From positions 1 to 15,964 of the forward strand of contig NZ_LGDE01000005.1 of NCBI RefSeq assembly GCF_001279725.1: a stretch of DNA of 15,964 nt. The letters run 5' to 3'. Of the stretch, positions 1-5,666 are shown in pieces. The first letter of the stretch is position 1, and each line of letters opens with the position of its first letter. The notes below the pieces were generated by a model. It ran no database searches. It worked only from the letters and a program-made list of their open reading frames with translations, and was not told where the DNA came from. Position numbers and translations under genes: made by a program. The stretch is from Streptomyces sp. WM4235. Lineage in GTDB: Bacteria > Actinomycetota > Actinomycetes > Streptomycetales > Streptomycetaceae.

Positions 1-431
1 GTGCCGAGGTGGGGTCTGGTGTGGGAGCCGGGGCGGGTGCCGGGGCCGGGGCCGCGGCGGGGTCTGGTGCGGGAGCCGGAGCGGGGGCGGCGGTCACGCT
101 GCTCGCCGTGGTCGACGGCCGCCCCCTGGCCCTGTCCGTGACGCTCCCCTCCGCGGCCCGGCCCGACCACGCGGAGATCGCCAGCTTCTACGCGCACCCC
201 GACGGCTGGGGCACCGGCGTGGCCGCCGCCCTGATGGAAGAGACCCTGCGCGGCCTGCGCGCGCGGGGGTACGCCGGGGTGCACCTGTGGACCCTGCGCG
301 ACACCCCGCAGTCCCGCCGCTTCTACGTCAAGTGCGGTTTCGCGGAGTGCGGTACCGCGCGCGCCTTCGACTTCGGGGAGGGCAACCTCCTCGAACAGGT
401 CGAGTACGCGCGGTCGCTGCCGGCGGGCTGA
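1..431 (+). CDS. GNAT family N-acetyltransferase, C-terminal part (5' end outside window)
   Basis: The frame is open from base 3, so the gene begins upstream of the window; a GTG at 9 lies inside the repeat and is unlikely to be the real start. The last ~100 residues fit the acetyl-CoA-binding half of GNAT enzymes: a strand ending in FYAHPDGWGTGVAAALM (the Q/RxxGxG/A-type pyrophosphate loop, here WGTGVA), a helix, the strand VHLWTL, then RRFYVKCGF, the usual 'FY...GF' end. Before this lies an almost pure Gly/Ala stretch of about 28 residues (to about base 92), followed by AVVDGRPLALSV, which resembles the beta2-beta3 hairpin. The Gly/Ala run probably expands a loop. GNAT enzymes transfer acetyl from acetyl-CoA to an amine; the substrate cannot be read here. 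It converges on the short-chain dehydrogenase gene. Confidence 0.8.
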   Translation, partial: AEVGSGVGAGAGAGAGAAAGSGAGAGAGAAVTLLAVVDGRPLALSVTLPSAARPDHAEIASFYAHPDGWGTGVAAALMEETLRGLRARGYAGVHLWTLRDTPQSRRFYVKCGFAECGTARAFDFGEGNLLEQVEYARSLPAG

Positions 432-514
432 CTGCCGGGTGCTGGGTGCCGGGTGCTGACTGTCGAGTGCTGGGTGCTGGGTTCGGGTGCTGGGTTCGGG
501 GGCCGGGCCGATGA
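432..514. repeat. Degenerate GGGTGCTGG-type repeats between convergent genes
   Basis: The 83 bp between the acetyltransferase and dehydrogenase stop codons consist largely of imperfect copies of GGGTGCTGG / GGGTTCGGG. No clear hairpin terminator is visible in it. A similar degenerate G-rich repeat lies in the next convergent gap (2041-2130). Confidence 0.6.
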
Positions 515-1276
515 CTACAGCTCGCGGTGGACCTTCGTGTTCGAGGCCTGGGCGCGGGGGCGGACCACCAGCAGGTCGATGTTGACGTGGCTGGGGCGGG
601 TCACCGCCCACGTGATGGTGTCGGCCACGTCATCGGCGGAGAGGGGCTCCGCGACGCCGGCGTAGACCTTCTCCGCCTTGTCTGCGTCACCCCGGAAGCG
701 GGTCTTCGCGAACTCCTCGGTCTTGACCATGCCGGGAGCGATCTCGATGACGCGCACGGGCTGCCCGACGATCTCCAGGCGGAGGGTCTCGGCGAGGACG
801 CGGGCGCCGTTCTTGGCGGCGACGTAACCCGCGCCACCCTCGTAGGTGGAGTGGCCGGCGGTGGACGAGAGCACGACGACCGTGCCGTCACCGGAGGCGA
901 CGAGGGCGGGCAGCAGCGCCTGGGTGACGTGCAGCGTGCCGATGACGTTGACCTCGTACATCGTGCGCCAGTCGGCGGGGTCGCCAGTGGCGACGGGCTC
1001 GGCCCCGAGGGCGCCGCCGGCGTTGTTCACGATCACGTCGCAGCGCTCCAGCGAGGCGGCGAAGGCGTCGACGGCGGCGCGGTCGGTGACGTCGAGCGCG
1101 TACGCGGTGGCCTGGTGACCGGCCTCGGTCAGCTCGGCGGCGAGGGCCTCGATGCGGTCCTTGCGGCGGGCCGTGAGGACGACGTGGTAGCCGGCTGCGG
1201 CGAGCTGCCGGGCGGTGGCCGCACCGATTCCGCTGCTCGCGCCGGTGACTACGGCGGTTCGGGTGGCCGTGCTCAT
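515..1276 (-). CDS. SDR family NADP-dependent oxidoreductase (YdfG-like)
   Basis: A 253-aa classical short-chain dehydrogenase. The nucleotide-binding motif TGASSGIG is at residues 11-18 and NNAG at 84-87. N110, S138, Y151 and K155 (YVAAK) form the catalytic tetrad, at the same numbering as E. coli FabG. TARR at 35-38 places basic residues after beta2, which favours NADP(H). The C-terminal part (TRFRGD..KAEKVY, SHVNIDLLVVRP, ending KVHREL) closely follows the YdfG family of 3-hydroxy acid / L-allo-threonine dehydrogenases, so a short hydroxy-acid substrate is plausible. The ATG at 1276 is preceded by GAGGAG at a good distance; the frame stays open upstream to 1987, but that part is low-complexity and antisense to another gene. 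The upstream leader contains a degenerate repeat. It diverges from the secreted-protein gene at 1553. Confidence 0.9.
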   Translation of the reverse strand: MSTATRTAVVTGASSGIGAATARQLAAAGYHVVLTARRKDRIEALAAELTEAGHQATAYALDVTDRAAVDAFAASLERCDVIVNNAGGALGAEPVATGDPADWRTMYEVNVIGTLHVTQALLPALVASGDGTVVVLSSTAGHSTYEGGAGYVAAKNGARVLAETLRLEIVGQPVRVIEIAPGMVKTEEFAKTRFRGDADKAEKVYAGVAEPLSADDVADTITWAVTRPSHVNIDLLVVRPRAQASNTKVHREL

Positions 1277-1295
1277 GGGCGGGGCTCCTCGTTCG

Positions 1296-1395
1296 ATCGT
1301 GGGCGCGTCGTGCGTCGTGCGTCTTGTGTCTTGTGTCGTGCGTTTTGTGTCTCGGGTCGTGCGTCTTGCTTCTCGGGTCGTGTGGTCGTCGTACG
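1296..1395. repeat. Degenerate short repeat in the leader of the SDR gene
   Basis: About ten imperfect copies of a 7-10 bp unit (CGTGCGTCTTG / TCGTGTG variants on the plus strand) start some 20 bp upstream of the SDR start codon, ending near CGTACGTACG. The best -10-like element for the minus strand, TATGCT at 1433-1428, lies upstream of the repeat, so if it is used the array would sit in a ~145-nt untranslated leader. The promoter is only a guess: no good -35 is visible. Confidence 0.55.
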
Positions 1396-1500
1396 TACGG
1401 ACTCGCGCGTACGGACGATTCCCCGCCAGCATAGGCGGCCGGGTGGATGCGGCCGGTCGGCCCCGGGAGCGGGTGGGCACGCCCACTTTCGTGTGATGGT

Positions 1501-1512
1501 CCGACCGGTCGG
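1501..1512. promoter_or_regulatory. Perfect 12-bp palindrome upstream of secreted-protein gene
   Basis: CCGACCGGTCGG is self-complementary and lies 25 bp before the GAGGAGG ribosome-binding site of the gene at 1553, in the divergent region shared with the SDR gene. It is followed by a second small inverted repeat (CGGGC/GCCCG, 1510-1524). It could be an operator, but in DNA this GC-rich short palindromes arise by chance. Confidence 0.25.
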
Positions 1513-1552
1513 GCCGGGGGCCCGTTAGCGTCCGCGCGAGGAGGTGGTGTCG

Positions 1553-2029
1553 GTGCGCCGTGGTGCCGTACGAAGTGTGGTGATGGCGGGCTCGCTGGTG
1601 CTCGCGGGCGTCGGAGGCGTCGGAAGCTCCGTGGCGTCGGCGGGGCCCGAGGCGGATGTCGCCTACCACGGGAGGGTCTCCCTGGGCCATGCGCAGTTGC
1701 GGGTCTGGTTGGTCCCGGAGAACGAGGGGCCGTCGGCGCTGCCCAACGCCACGGTGCGGATGCGGCTCACGACCGACCTCGCGGACCGGCAGGAGCTGGC
1801 CGAGGGCTGCGCCCGGGCGGGGCTGCGCGAGGTGGTCTGCGAGACGGGCGCGCTGCCGCAGCACGGCCGGGGCCGGCACATCGGGCTGCTGCTGGCGCTG
1901 CGCGAGCCGGTCCCGGAGGTGGTGCTGCGGGTCGACACGTATTGGAACGGCGGCGCGACCGACCGGAACCACATGAACAACGAGCACGTGGTGCTGGCGC
2001 TGGACACGGGCGACTCGTACGCCTTCTGA
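1553..2029 (+). CDS. Small secreted protein of unknown function
   Basis: A 158-aa protein. The GTG at 1553 is chosen because GAGGAGG (1538-1544) sits 8 nt before it; in-frame GTGs at 1544 and 1547 overlap this site. The N-terminus has the form of a Sec signal peptide: RRGAVR, then a hydrophobic run (VVMAGSLVLAGVGG), then a likely signal peptidase site ASA before GPEADV. The mature part of ~125 residues has two cysteines about 13 residues apart (EGCARAGLREVVC), suited to a disulfide outside the cell, and alternating hydrophobic strands (ATVRMRLTT, HIGLLLAL, VVLRVDTY). The order strand - Cys - Cys - 'LPxHGRGR' - strand is reminiscent of DUF11/CARDB-type beta-sandwich domains of surface proteins; this is a fold guess, not an identification. 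It converges on the monooxygenase gene across a hairpin terminator. Confidence 0.7.
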   Translation: MRRGAVRSVVMAGSLVLAGVGGVGSSVASAGPEADVAYHGRVSLGHAQLRVWLVPENEGPSALPNATVRMRLTTDLADRQELAEGCARAGLREVVCETGALPQHGRGRHIGLLLALREPVPEVVLRVDTYWNGGATDRNHMNNEHVVLALDTGDSYAF

Positions 2030-2040
2030 GCGCGGCGCGG

Positions 2041-2130
2041 CGCGGCTGCGGGCTGGGTGCTCCGGGCTCGGGGCGGCGGGCTTCGTGCTCCGGGCTCCGG
2101 GTGGCGGGCTCCGGGCTTCGGGGCGCTGTG
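2041..2130. repeat. Degenerate GGGCTCCGGG repeats
   Basis: After the secreted-protein stop, ~90 bp are built from imperfect copies of GGGCTCCGGG / GGCGGGCTTCG / GTGCTCCGGG. No coding potential is visible. In character this matches the repeat at 432-514, which also lies between convergent genes. Confidence 0.55.
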
Positions 2131-2137
2131 TACGGAA

Positions 2138-2171
2138 GCCGTCGCCCGGGGCTCCCGATCCGGGCGACGGC
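2138..2171. terminator. Hairpin terminator between convergent genes
   Basis: Perfect 11-bp arms GCCGTCGCCCG (2138-2148) and CGGGCGACGGC (2161-2171) enclose a 12-nt loop. On the plus strand CTTTCGGCTT follows. On the minus strand the hairpin starts 8 nt after the monooxygenase stop codon. It can serve both the gene ending at 2029 and the one ending at 2180. Confidence 0.75.
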
Positions 2172-2179
2172 CTTTCGGC

Positions 2180-3790
2180 TTACGGCTCGCGCTTCGTGGC
2201 TCCGGTTCCGGGGAGCAGCCAGCGTGCGGTGGCCGCCGCGATCTCGGAGTCCGAGGCGTGCTCGGCGCTCCAGGCCAGGTATCCGTCGGGGCGTACGAGA
2301 ACGCAGGCCGTACGGTCGTCCGCCCGCCAGTGGTGATGGGTCAGGGGCGCTCCGGGCGGGGTGGCCCGGCCGGGCGGGGTGACGAGGACGAAGCCGCCGG
2401 CGCGCAGGGCCTCGTACAGCCGCAGGCCCCCGGCGAGCGGCAGGTCGGGGGCGCGCCGGCCCGCGAGCGTGGGACGGCGGACGCCGGCCGGCGGCGGATA
2501 GGCGATGCCGAGGCCGGAGATCGTGGCGAGGGCGCGGTCCTGGGCGGGGCCGACCCGGGCGAGGACGCCCGTGGCGAGCTTGCGGGCGGCGCGCAGGACG
2601 GGTCCGCCGACCATGACGGTGCGGACGAGGGCCCCGCTGACGCGCAGAACGCGGCGTCCGACCGGACGGCGCTCGCGGTGGTAGCTGTCGAGGAGGGCCT
2701 CGGGGTCGGGGGCCTGCCCGTGGAGGACGGCGGCGAGCTTCCAGGAGAGATTGGCGGCGTCCTGGAGGCCGGTGTTCATGCCGAGGCCGCCGGCGGGGGA
2801 GTGGACGTGGGCGGCGTCGCCGGCGAGGAAGACGCGGCCGACGCGGTATCGGGGGACCTGACGTTCGTCGCTCTGGAAGCGGGACATCCAGCGCGGGTCG
2901 TGCATGCCGTGGTCGGTGCCGAGGGCCTGGCGGGTGATCTCGCGCACCTCGTCGAGGTCGACGGGGTTGGTGGGGTCGACGGGGTCGAGGGGGTCGCCGG
3001 GGTTGGCGGGGTTGGCGGGCCCGGCGGCGGGGTCGGGGGTGTCGGGGGTGTCGTGGCGCCAGGCGATGGCGCGGTACCAGCCGTCGCCGAAGGGGACGAG
3101 GAAGGCGAAGGCGTCGGCGGTGCCGTTGGCGGTGAGGACGTCCCGCGGCGGGTCGGTGAGGCGGACGTCGGCCAGGACCATCGAGCGGACGACGGCAGCC
3201 TTGCCGGGGAAGGGGAGGCCGAGGGCTTCGCGGAGGGTGGAGCGGACCCCGTCGGCGCCCACCGCGTGGCGGGCGTGGATCACCCGGGTGGGGTGGATCG
3301 GTTCGTCCGTCGGGCCGGCCGGGTCCGTCGGGCCGGTCGTGTCCGTCGCGTGGCCGGCGGTGGTGAGGGTGACGGTGTCGCGGTCCTGCTGGATGCCGGT
3401 GATCCGACAGTCGTACCGGATGTGCACACCTGTGGACAGAGCGCGACGCTCCAGGAGTTTCTCTGTCTCATATTGGGGGGTGATGAGTACGAAGGGGTAG
3501 CGGGAGCGCAGGCGTTGGAGGGAGAGGGTCATGCCACCGAAGGGGCGTACGCGGTCGATCCGTCGGCCGGTGGAGACGAGTTCGTCGGCGAGGCCGCGCG
3601 CGTCGAGGAGTTCGAGGGTGCGCGCGTGGACGGCGAAGGCGCGGGTGAGGTTGGCGGCGGTGCGGGGGCGTTGCTCGACGAGGGTGACGGAGAGTCCGGC
3701 GGCGGCGAGGTCACCGGCGAGCAGGAGCCCGGTGGGGCCCGCGCCGACGACGACCACGTCGACGATGTCCTTGGCGGCAGCGTCAGTCAT
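2180..3790 (-). CDS. Class A FAD-dependent monooxygenase (aromatic hydroxylase type)
   Basis: A 536-aa flavoprotein of the FAD_binding_3 (PF01494) type, which hydroxylates aromatic or polyketide-like substrates with NAD(P)H and O2. The three fingerprints are present: GAGPTG at 16-21 (ADP-binding Rossmann motif), VGADG at 177-181 (DG motif) and FLAGDAAH at 321-328 (GD motif, contacting the FAD ribityl chain), followed by SPAGGLGMNTG and LSWKLAAVL. The C-terminal ~130 residues (from about 400) fit the thioredoxin-like tail of the larger members. Two low-complexity Pro/Asp/Thr-rich stretches, residues ~145-168 and ~247-279, interrupt conserved segments and look like loop expansions. The start lies 41 bp after the Mut7-C gene's stop on the same strand, so co-transcription is likely. 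The only Shine-Dalgarno-like sequence, GGAGG, is separated from the ATG by a hairpin. The substrate is unknown; no biosynthetic cluster is visible. Confidence 0.9.
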   Translation of the reverse strand: MTDAAAKDIVDVVVVGAGPTGLLLAGDLAAAGLSVTLVEQRPRTAANLTRAFAVHARTLELLDARGLADELVSTGRRIDRVRPFGGMTLSLQRLRSRYPFVLITPQYETEKLLERRALSTGVHIRYDCRITGIQQDRDTVTLTTAGHATDTTGPTDPAGPTDEPIHPTRVIHARHAVGADGVRSTLREALGLPFPGKAAVVRSMVLADVRLTDPPRDVLTANGTADAFAFLVPFGDGWYRAIAWRHDTPDTPDPAAGPANPANPGDPLDPVDPTNPVDLDEVREITRQALGTDHGMHDPRWMSRFQSDERQVPRYRVGRVFLAGDAAHVHSPAGGLGMNTGLQDAANLSWKLAAVLHGQAPDPEALLDSYHRERRPVGRRVLRVSGALVRTVMVGGPVLRAARKLATGVLARVGPAQDRALATISGLGIAYPPPAGVRRPTLAGRRAPDLPLAGGLRLYEALRAGGFVLVTPPGRATPPGAPLTHHHWRADDRTACVLVRPDGYLAWSAEHASDSEIAAATARWLLPGTGATKREP

Positions 3791-3820
3791 GCCCCGGCAG
3801 TCTGCCGGCCGGGGCCCTCC
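3791..3820 (-). promoter_or_regulatory. Hairpin between GGAGG and the start codon of the monooxygenase
   Basis: On the minus strand the order is GGAGG (3820-3816), stem GCCCCGG (3815-3809), 11-nt loop, stem CCGGGGC (3797-3791), then ATG (3790). The same bases also contain the perfect palindrome CCGGCAG-T-CTGCCGG (3794-3808). If the outer stem forms, the ribosome-binding site and start codon are brought together; linearly they are 25 nt apart. The inner palindrome could instead be a protein-binding site. Confidence 0.4.
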
Positions 3821-3831
3821 GTGGAGTCGGT

Positions 3832-4581
3832 CTAGGCGTTGGCATCGTCGCCGAATTCCGCGACCGCTTCGTCGACGATCCGTTCCAGGCGCGCGTGATG
3901 AGCGCCCCGCCAGTAGACGCGCTCACAGTCGGCGCACTGGGCGAACACGTCGTAGGAGCGCTGCGTGCCGTGTTCGAGACGGTCGCCCACGCTGTCCTTG
4001 TCGGCCTCCCGCAGGGAGCCGTTGCAGGCGGTGCAGCGGGTCCAAGGCGTGAGCTTCGGGGCGAACCGGCTGAGGACGTCGCGCAGTTGCTCGTCGGGGT
4101 TGTCGCTGTACACGTACGCCCCGGCGAAGATCTCGCGACGGCGGAGCAGGCCGCGGTCACGGGAGAGCAGCACGCGCCGCTCGGCGGCCGAGCGGGTGGC
4201 GAGGGCCGGGTCGCCGATGTCCTCGTTCTCGTAGGCGGTGTCGACGCCGAGGAGGCGCAGTCGGCGGGCGAGGGTGCCGAGGTGCACGTCGAGGAGGAAA
4301 CGGAGGGGGGTGTCGGGGTGGCCCTGCGCGACCTGTTGGGGGCGGTCGACGGCGAAGACCTCGACGGACTCGCCCTCCCGGGGCACGTGGGAGACGGGCA
4401 CTTCCTGCCCGTCGACGAGGATCCGGCCGACCTCGGTGAGCGGGACGCCTGCCGATTCGACGACGTGGCCGAGGCTGGAGGCGCCGTCGGTGGTCGTCGG
4501 CACGCGTGCGGCGCGCCGGCTCGGCGAGGCGAACACGTGCAGTTCAGGGGCGAGGGTGAGCTGAATCCCGGGTCCGTTCAC
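3832..4581 (-). CDS. Ubiquitin-like / Mut7-C RNase domain protein with zinc ribbon
   Basis: A 249-aa two-domain protein. Residues ~5-80 form a ubiquitin/ThiS-like beta-grasp region (VPLTEVGRILVDGQEVP, then GESVEVFAV), the N-terminal partner often found in front of Mut7-C. Residues ~92-175 match Mut7-C (PF01927), a PIN-like nuclease fold: RFLLDVHLGTLARRLRLLG with D98, then LLSRDRGLL with D142. Residues 183-219 hold a four-cysteine zinc ribbon (CTAC at 183-186, CADC at 216-219), which usually closes the domain, followed by YWRGAHH. By family, an RNase acting on an unknown RNA is the inference. The start is GTG at 4581; no strong ribosome-binding site is visible and no better in-frame start lies upstream. 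It is first in a likely two-gene transcript with the monooxygenase, with no evident functional link. Confidence 0.85.
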   Translation of the reverse strand: MNGPGIQLTLAPELHVFASPSRRAARVPTTTDGASSLGHVVESAGVPLTEVGRILVDGQEVPVSHVPREGESVEVFAVDRPQQVAQGHPDTPLRFLLDVHLGTLARRLRLLGVDTAYENEDIGDPALATRSAAERRVLLSRDRGLLRRREIFAGAYVYSDNPDEQLRDVLSRFAPKLTPWTRCTACNGSLREADKDSVGDRLEHGTQRSYDVFAQCADCERVYWRGAHHARLERIVDEAVAEFGDDANA

Positions 4582-4682
4582 AGGGCCAGCATGCCATCGG
4601 CCGGATGGGGGTGAGGCCGAATTACGCGGTGGCGGATGACGTGGTGGCGGCCGCCGTCACGGGCCCGGGCCCGCACGGTGCC

Positions 4683-4730
4683 GCGGCTGCACGGTGCCCC
4701 GGCTGCGGCTGCACGGTGCCCCGGCTGCGG
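4683..4730. repeat. 22-bp direct tandem repeat
   Basis: A 22-bp unit starting GCGGCTGCACGG and ending GCCCCGGCT occurs at 4683-4704 and 4705-4726, with the first bases of a third copy following. The core GCACGGTGCC occurs once more at 4673-4682. Confidence 0.85.
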
Positions 4731-4949
4731 GACGGGGTGCGGATCGGGGGCGGGGGCGGGGGTACGGGATACGAGGCGCGGAACGAGAGGTCACCGCCGA
4801 TGGGGCGCACCTTGCGCGGTTCGTCCCGATGGCCGACGCGGGGGCCGCTCACCTTCCGGTGCGGACGCGCTCCCGCTCGCCGAGACCACCGAGGGCCACG
4901 CGCGTCACGTGGGCCGGGGCGGGGCGCGCCGTGCAGCGTCACTGCGTCG

Positions 4950-5250
4950 CGCTGGGTCGGGGCGGGCTGCGTTGGGCTCCGCCGTGCTGGGTTGTGCCGC
5001 GCCGCGCCGCGCTGTGCCGTGGCGCGCCGCGCCGCGCCGCGCTGTGCCGCGTCGGGCTGGGCGTGCCGTGCTCCGCCGCGCTGCGCCGCGTCGGGCTGGC
5101 GGTGCCGGGCTGTGTTGGGCTCCGCCGCGCCGCCTCGGACTGGCCCTGCCGGGCTCCGCCAGGCAGGGCTTCGCCGGGCGCGCCGCGCCGCGCCCGGCCG
5201 AGTTCCGCCGCGCCCGCGCCGCGCCCGTGCCGCGCCGGGCACGGAAGGGC
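4950..5250. repeat. GC-rich degenerate satellite with ~5-bp period
   Basis: From about 4950 the sequence divides into runs of five (GCCGC, GCTGT, GCCGT, GCTGG, GTCGG and variants), with occasional phase slips. A higher-order unit is visible too: GCCGCGTCGGGCTGG recurs with a spacing of 39 bp (GTCGGGCTGG at 5051 and 5090). A 5-bp period moves through all three frames, which explains the similar Arg/Ala-rich translations on both strands and argues against coding. Confidence 0.7.
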
Positions 5251-5289
5251 GGCATGCCCTCGGGCGGCCGTGACCTCGGAAGGCACCCC

Positions 5290-5384
5290 GGCCTGCGGCC
5301 AACTGGCCCCGACCCGCGCCCCCGACCCCCCGACCCGCGCCCCCGACCCCGCGGCCCCGACCCCCGGCCAGCTGGCCGCAGGCC
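5290..5384. other. 19-bp inverted repeat with G-tract loop
   Basis: The arms GGCCTGCGGCCAACTGGCC (5290-5308) and GGCCAGCTGGCCGCAGGCC (5366-5384) are complementary at 18 of 19 positions. The 57-nt loop is C-rich on the plus strand, made of CCCGACCCGCGCC-like units, so the minus strand has more than four runs of three to six G, compatible with a G-quadruplex. On the minus strand it lies downstream of the gene ending at 5667. Confidence 0.7.
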
Positions 5385-5426
5385 CGTCGCTCCGTCCGTA
5401 TCCGCGGCGCGGAACCCCGACGGGAA

Positions 5427-5456
5427 CCCCGACCGTGACCTCTGTCACAGTCGGGG
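5427..5456. terminator. Hairpin downstream of the 145-aa gene
   Basis: CCCCGAC-C-GTGAC (5427-5439), loop CTCT, GTCAC-A-GTCGGGG (5444-5456): 13-nt arms with one mismatch. There is no T-tract on either side. It may act as a factor-independent or processing hairpin for minus-strand transcripts, about 210 nt past the stop codon at 5667. Confidence 0.4.
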
Positions 5457-5590
5457 GCGGGCGCATCACAGGGGGAGGCGCATCGCCGTCACAGGCGGGC
5501 GCGTCGCCCTCGCGGGCGCCGTCAGAGTCGGGGCGCATGACCGTAGCCGTAGCCGCCCCTTGCGGACGCCCCTGCGGGCGGTACGCATGG

Positions 5591-5650
5591 CCGTAGCCGT
5601 AGCCGTAGCCGTAGCCGTAGCCGTAGCCGTAGCCGTAGCCGTAGCCGTAG
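5591..5650. repeat. Hexanucleotide microsatellite (CCGTAG)10
   Basis: Ten perfect consecutive copies of CCGTAG, ending 16 bp downstream of a minus-strand stop codon (5667-5669). Two more copies lie at 5541-5552; both arrays follow a similar flank (GCATGG and GCATGA). The unit is a multiple of three, so the array reads as Val-Ala on plus and Gly-Tyr or Leu-Arg on minus, but no convincing gene uses any of these frames. Confidence 0.95.
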
Positions 5651-5666
5651 GCGGCGTCGGCGCCCG

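Larger units (their letters stand above)
4582..5666. other. 1.1-kb gene-free, repeat-filled region
   Basis: Every reading frame here gives low-complexity Arg/Ala/Pro/Gly-rich translations without domain signs. The stretch contains a 22-bp tandem duplication, a long array with a period near 5 bp, an inverted repeat with a G-tract loop, a second hairpin and a hexanucleotide microsatellite, each listed separately. Bases 4740-4945 look like ordinary GC-rich spacer with nothing I can name. The region separates the start of the Mut7-C gene from the end of the 145-aa gene, both on the minus strand, so it must hold the promoter of the former and the terminator of the latter. Confidence 0.7.

Noticed and set aside
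1277..1987. Long N-terminal extension of the SDR reading frame on the minus strand
   Set aside because: The added part is Arg/Thr/His-rich low-complexity sequence, antisense to the secreted-protein gene; the ATG at 1276 has a good ribosome-binding site and gives a standard SDR length.
2057..3835. 592-aa open frame on the plus strand
   Set aside because: It is the antisense shadow of the FAD monooxygenase; its Gly/Val/Glu-rich translation has no domain, whereas the minus strand has all three flavoprotein motifs.
4683..5650. Possible CRISPR array
   Set aside because: Repeats are directly adjacent without unique spacers, too short or too degenerate, and no cas gene is present.
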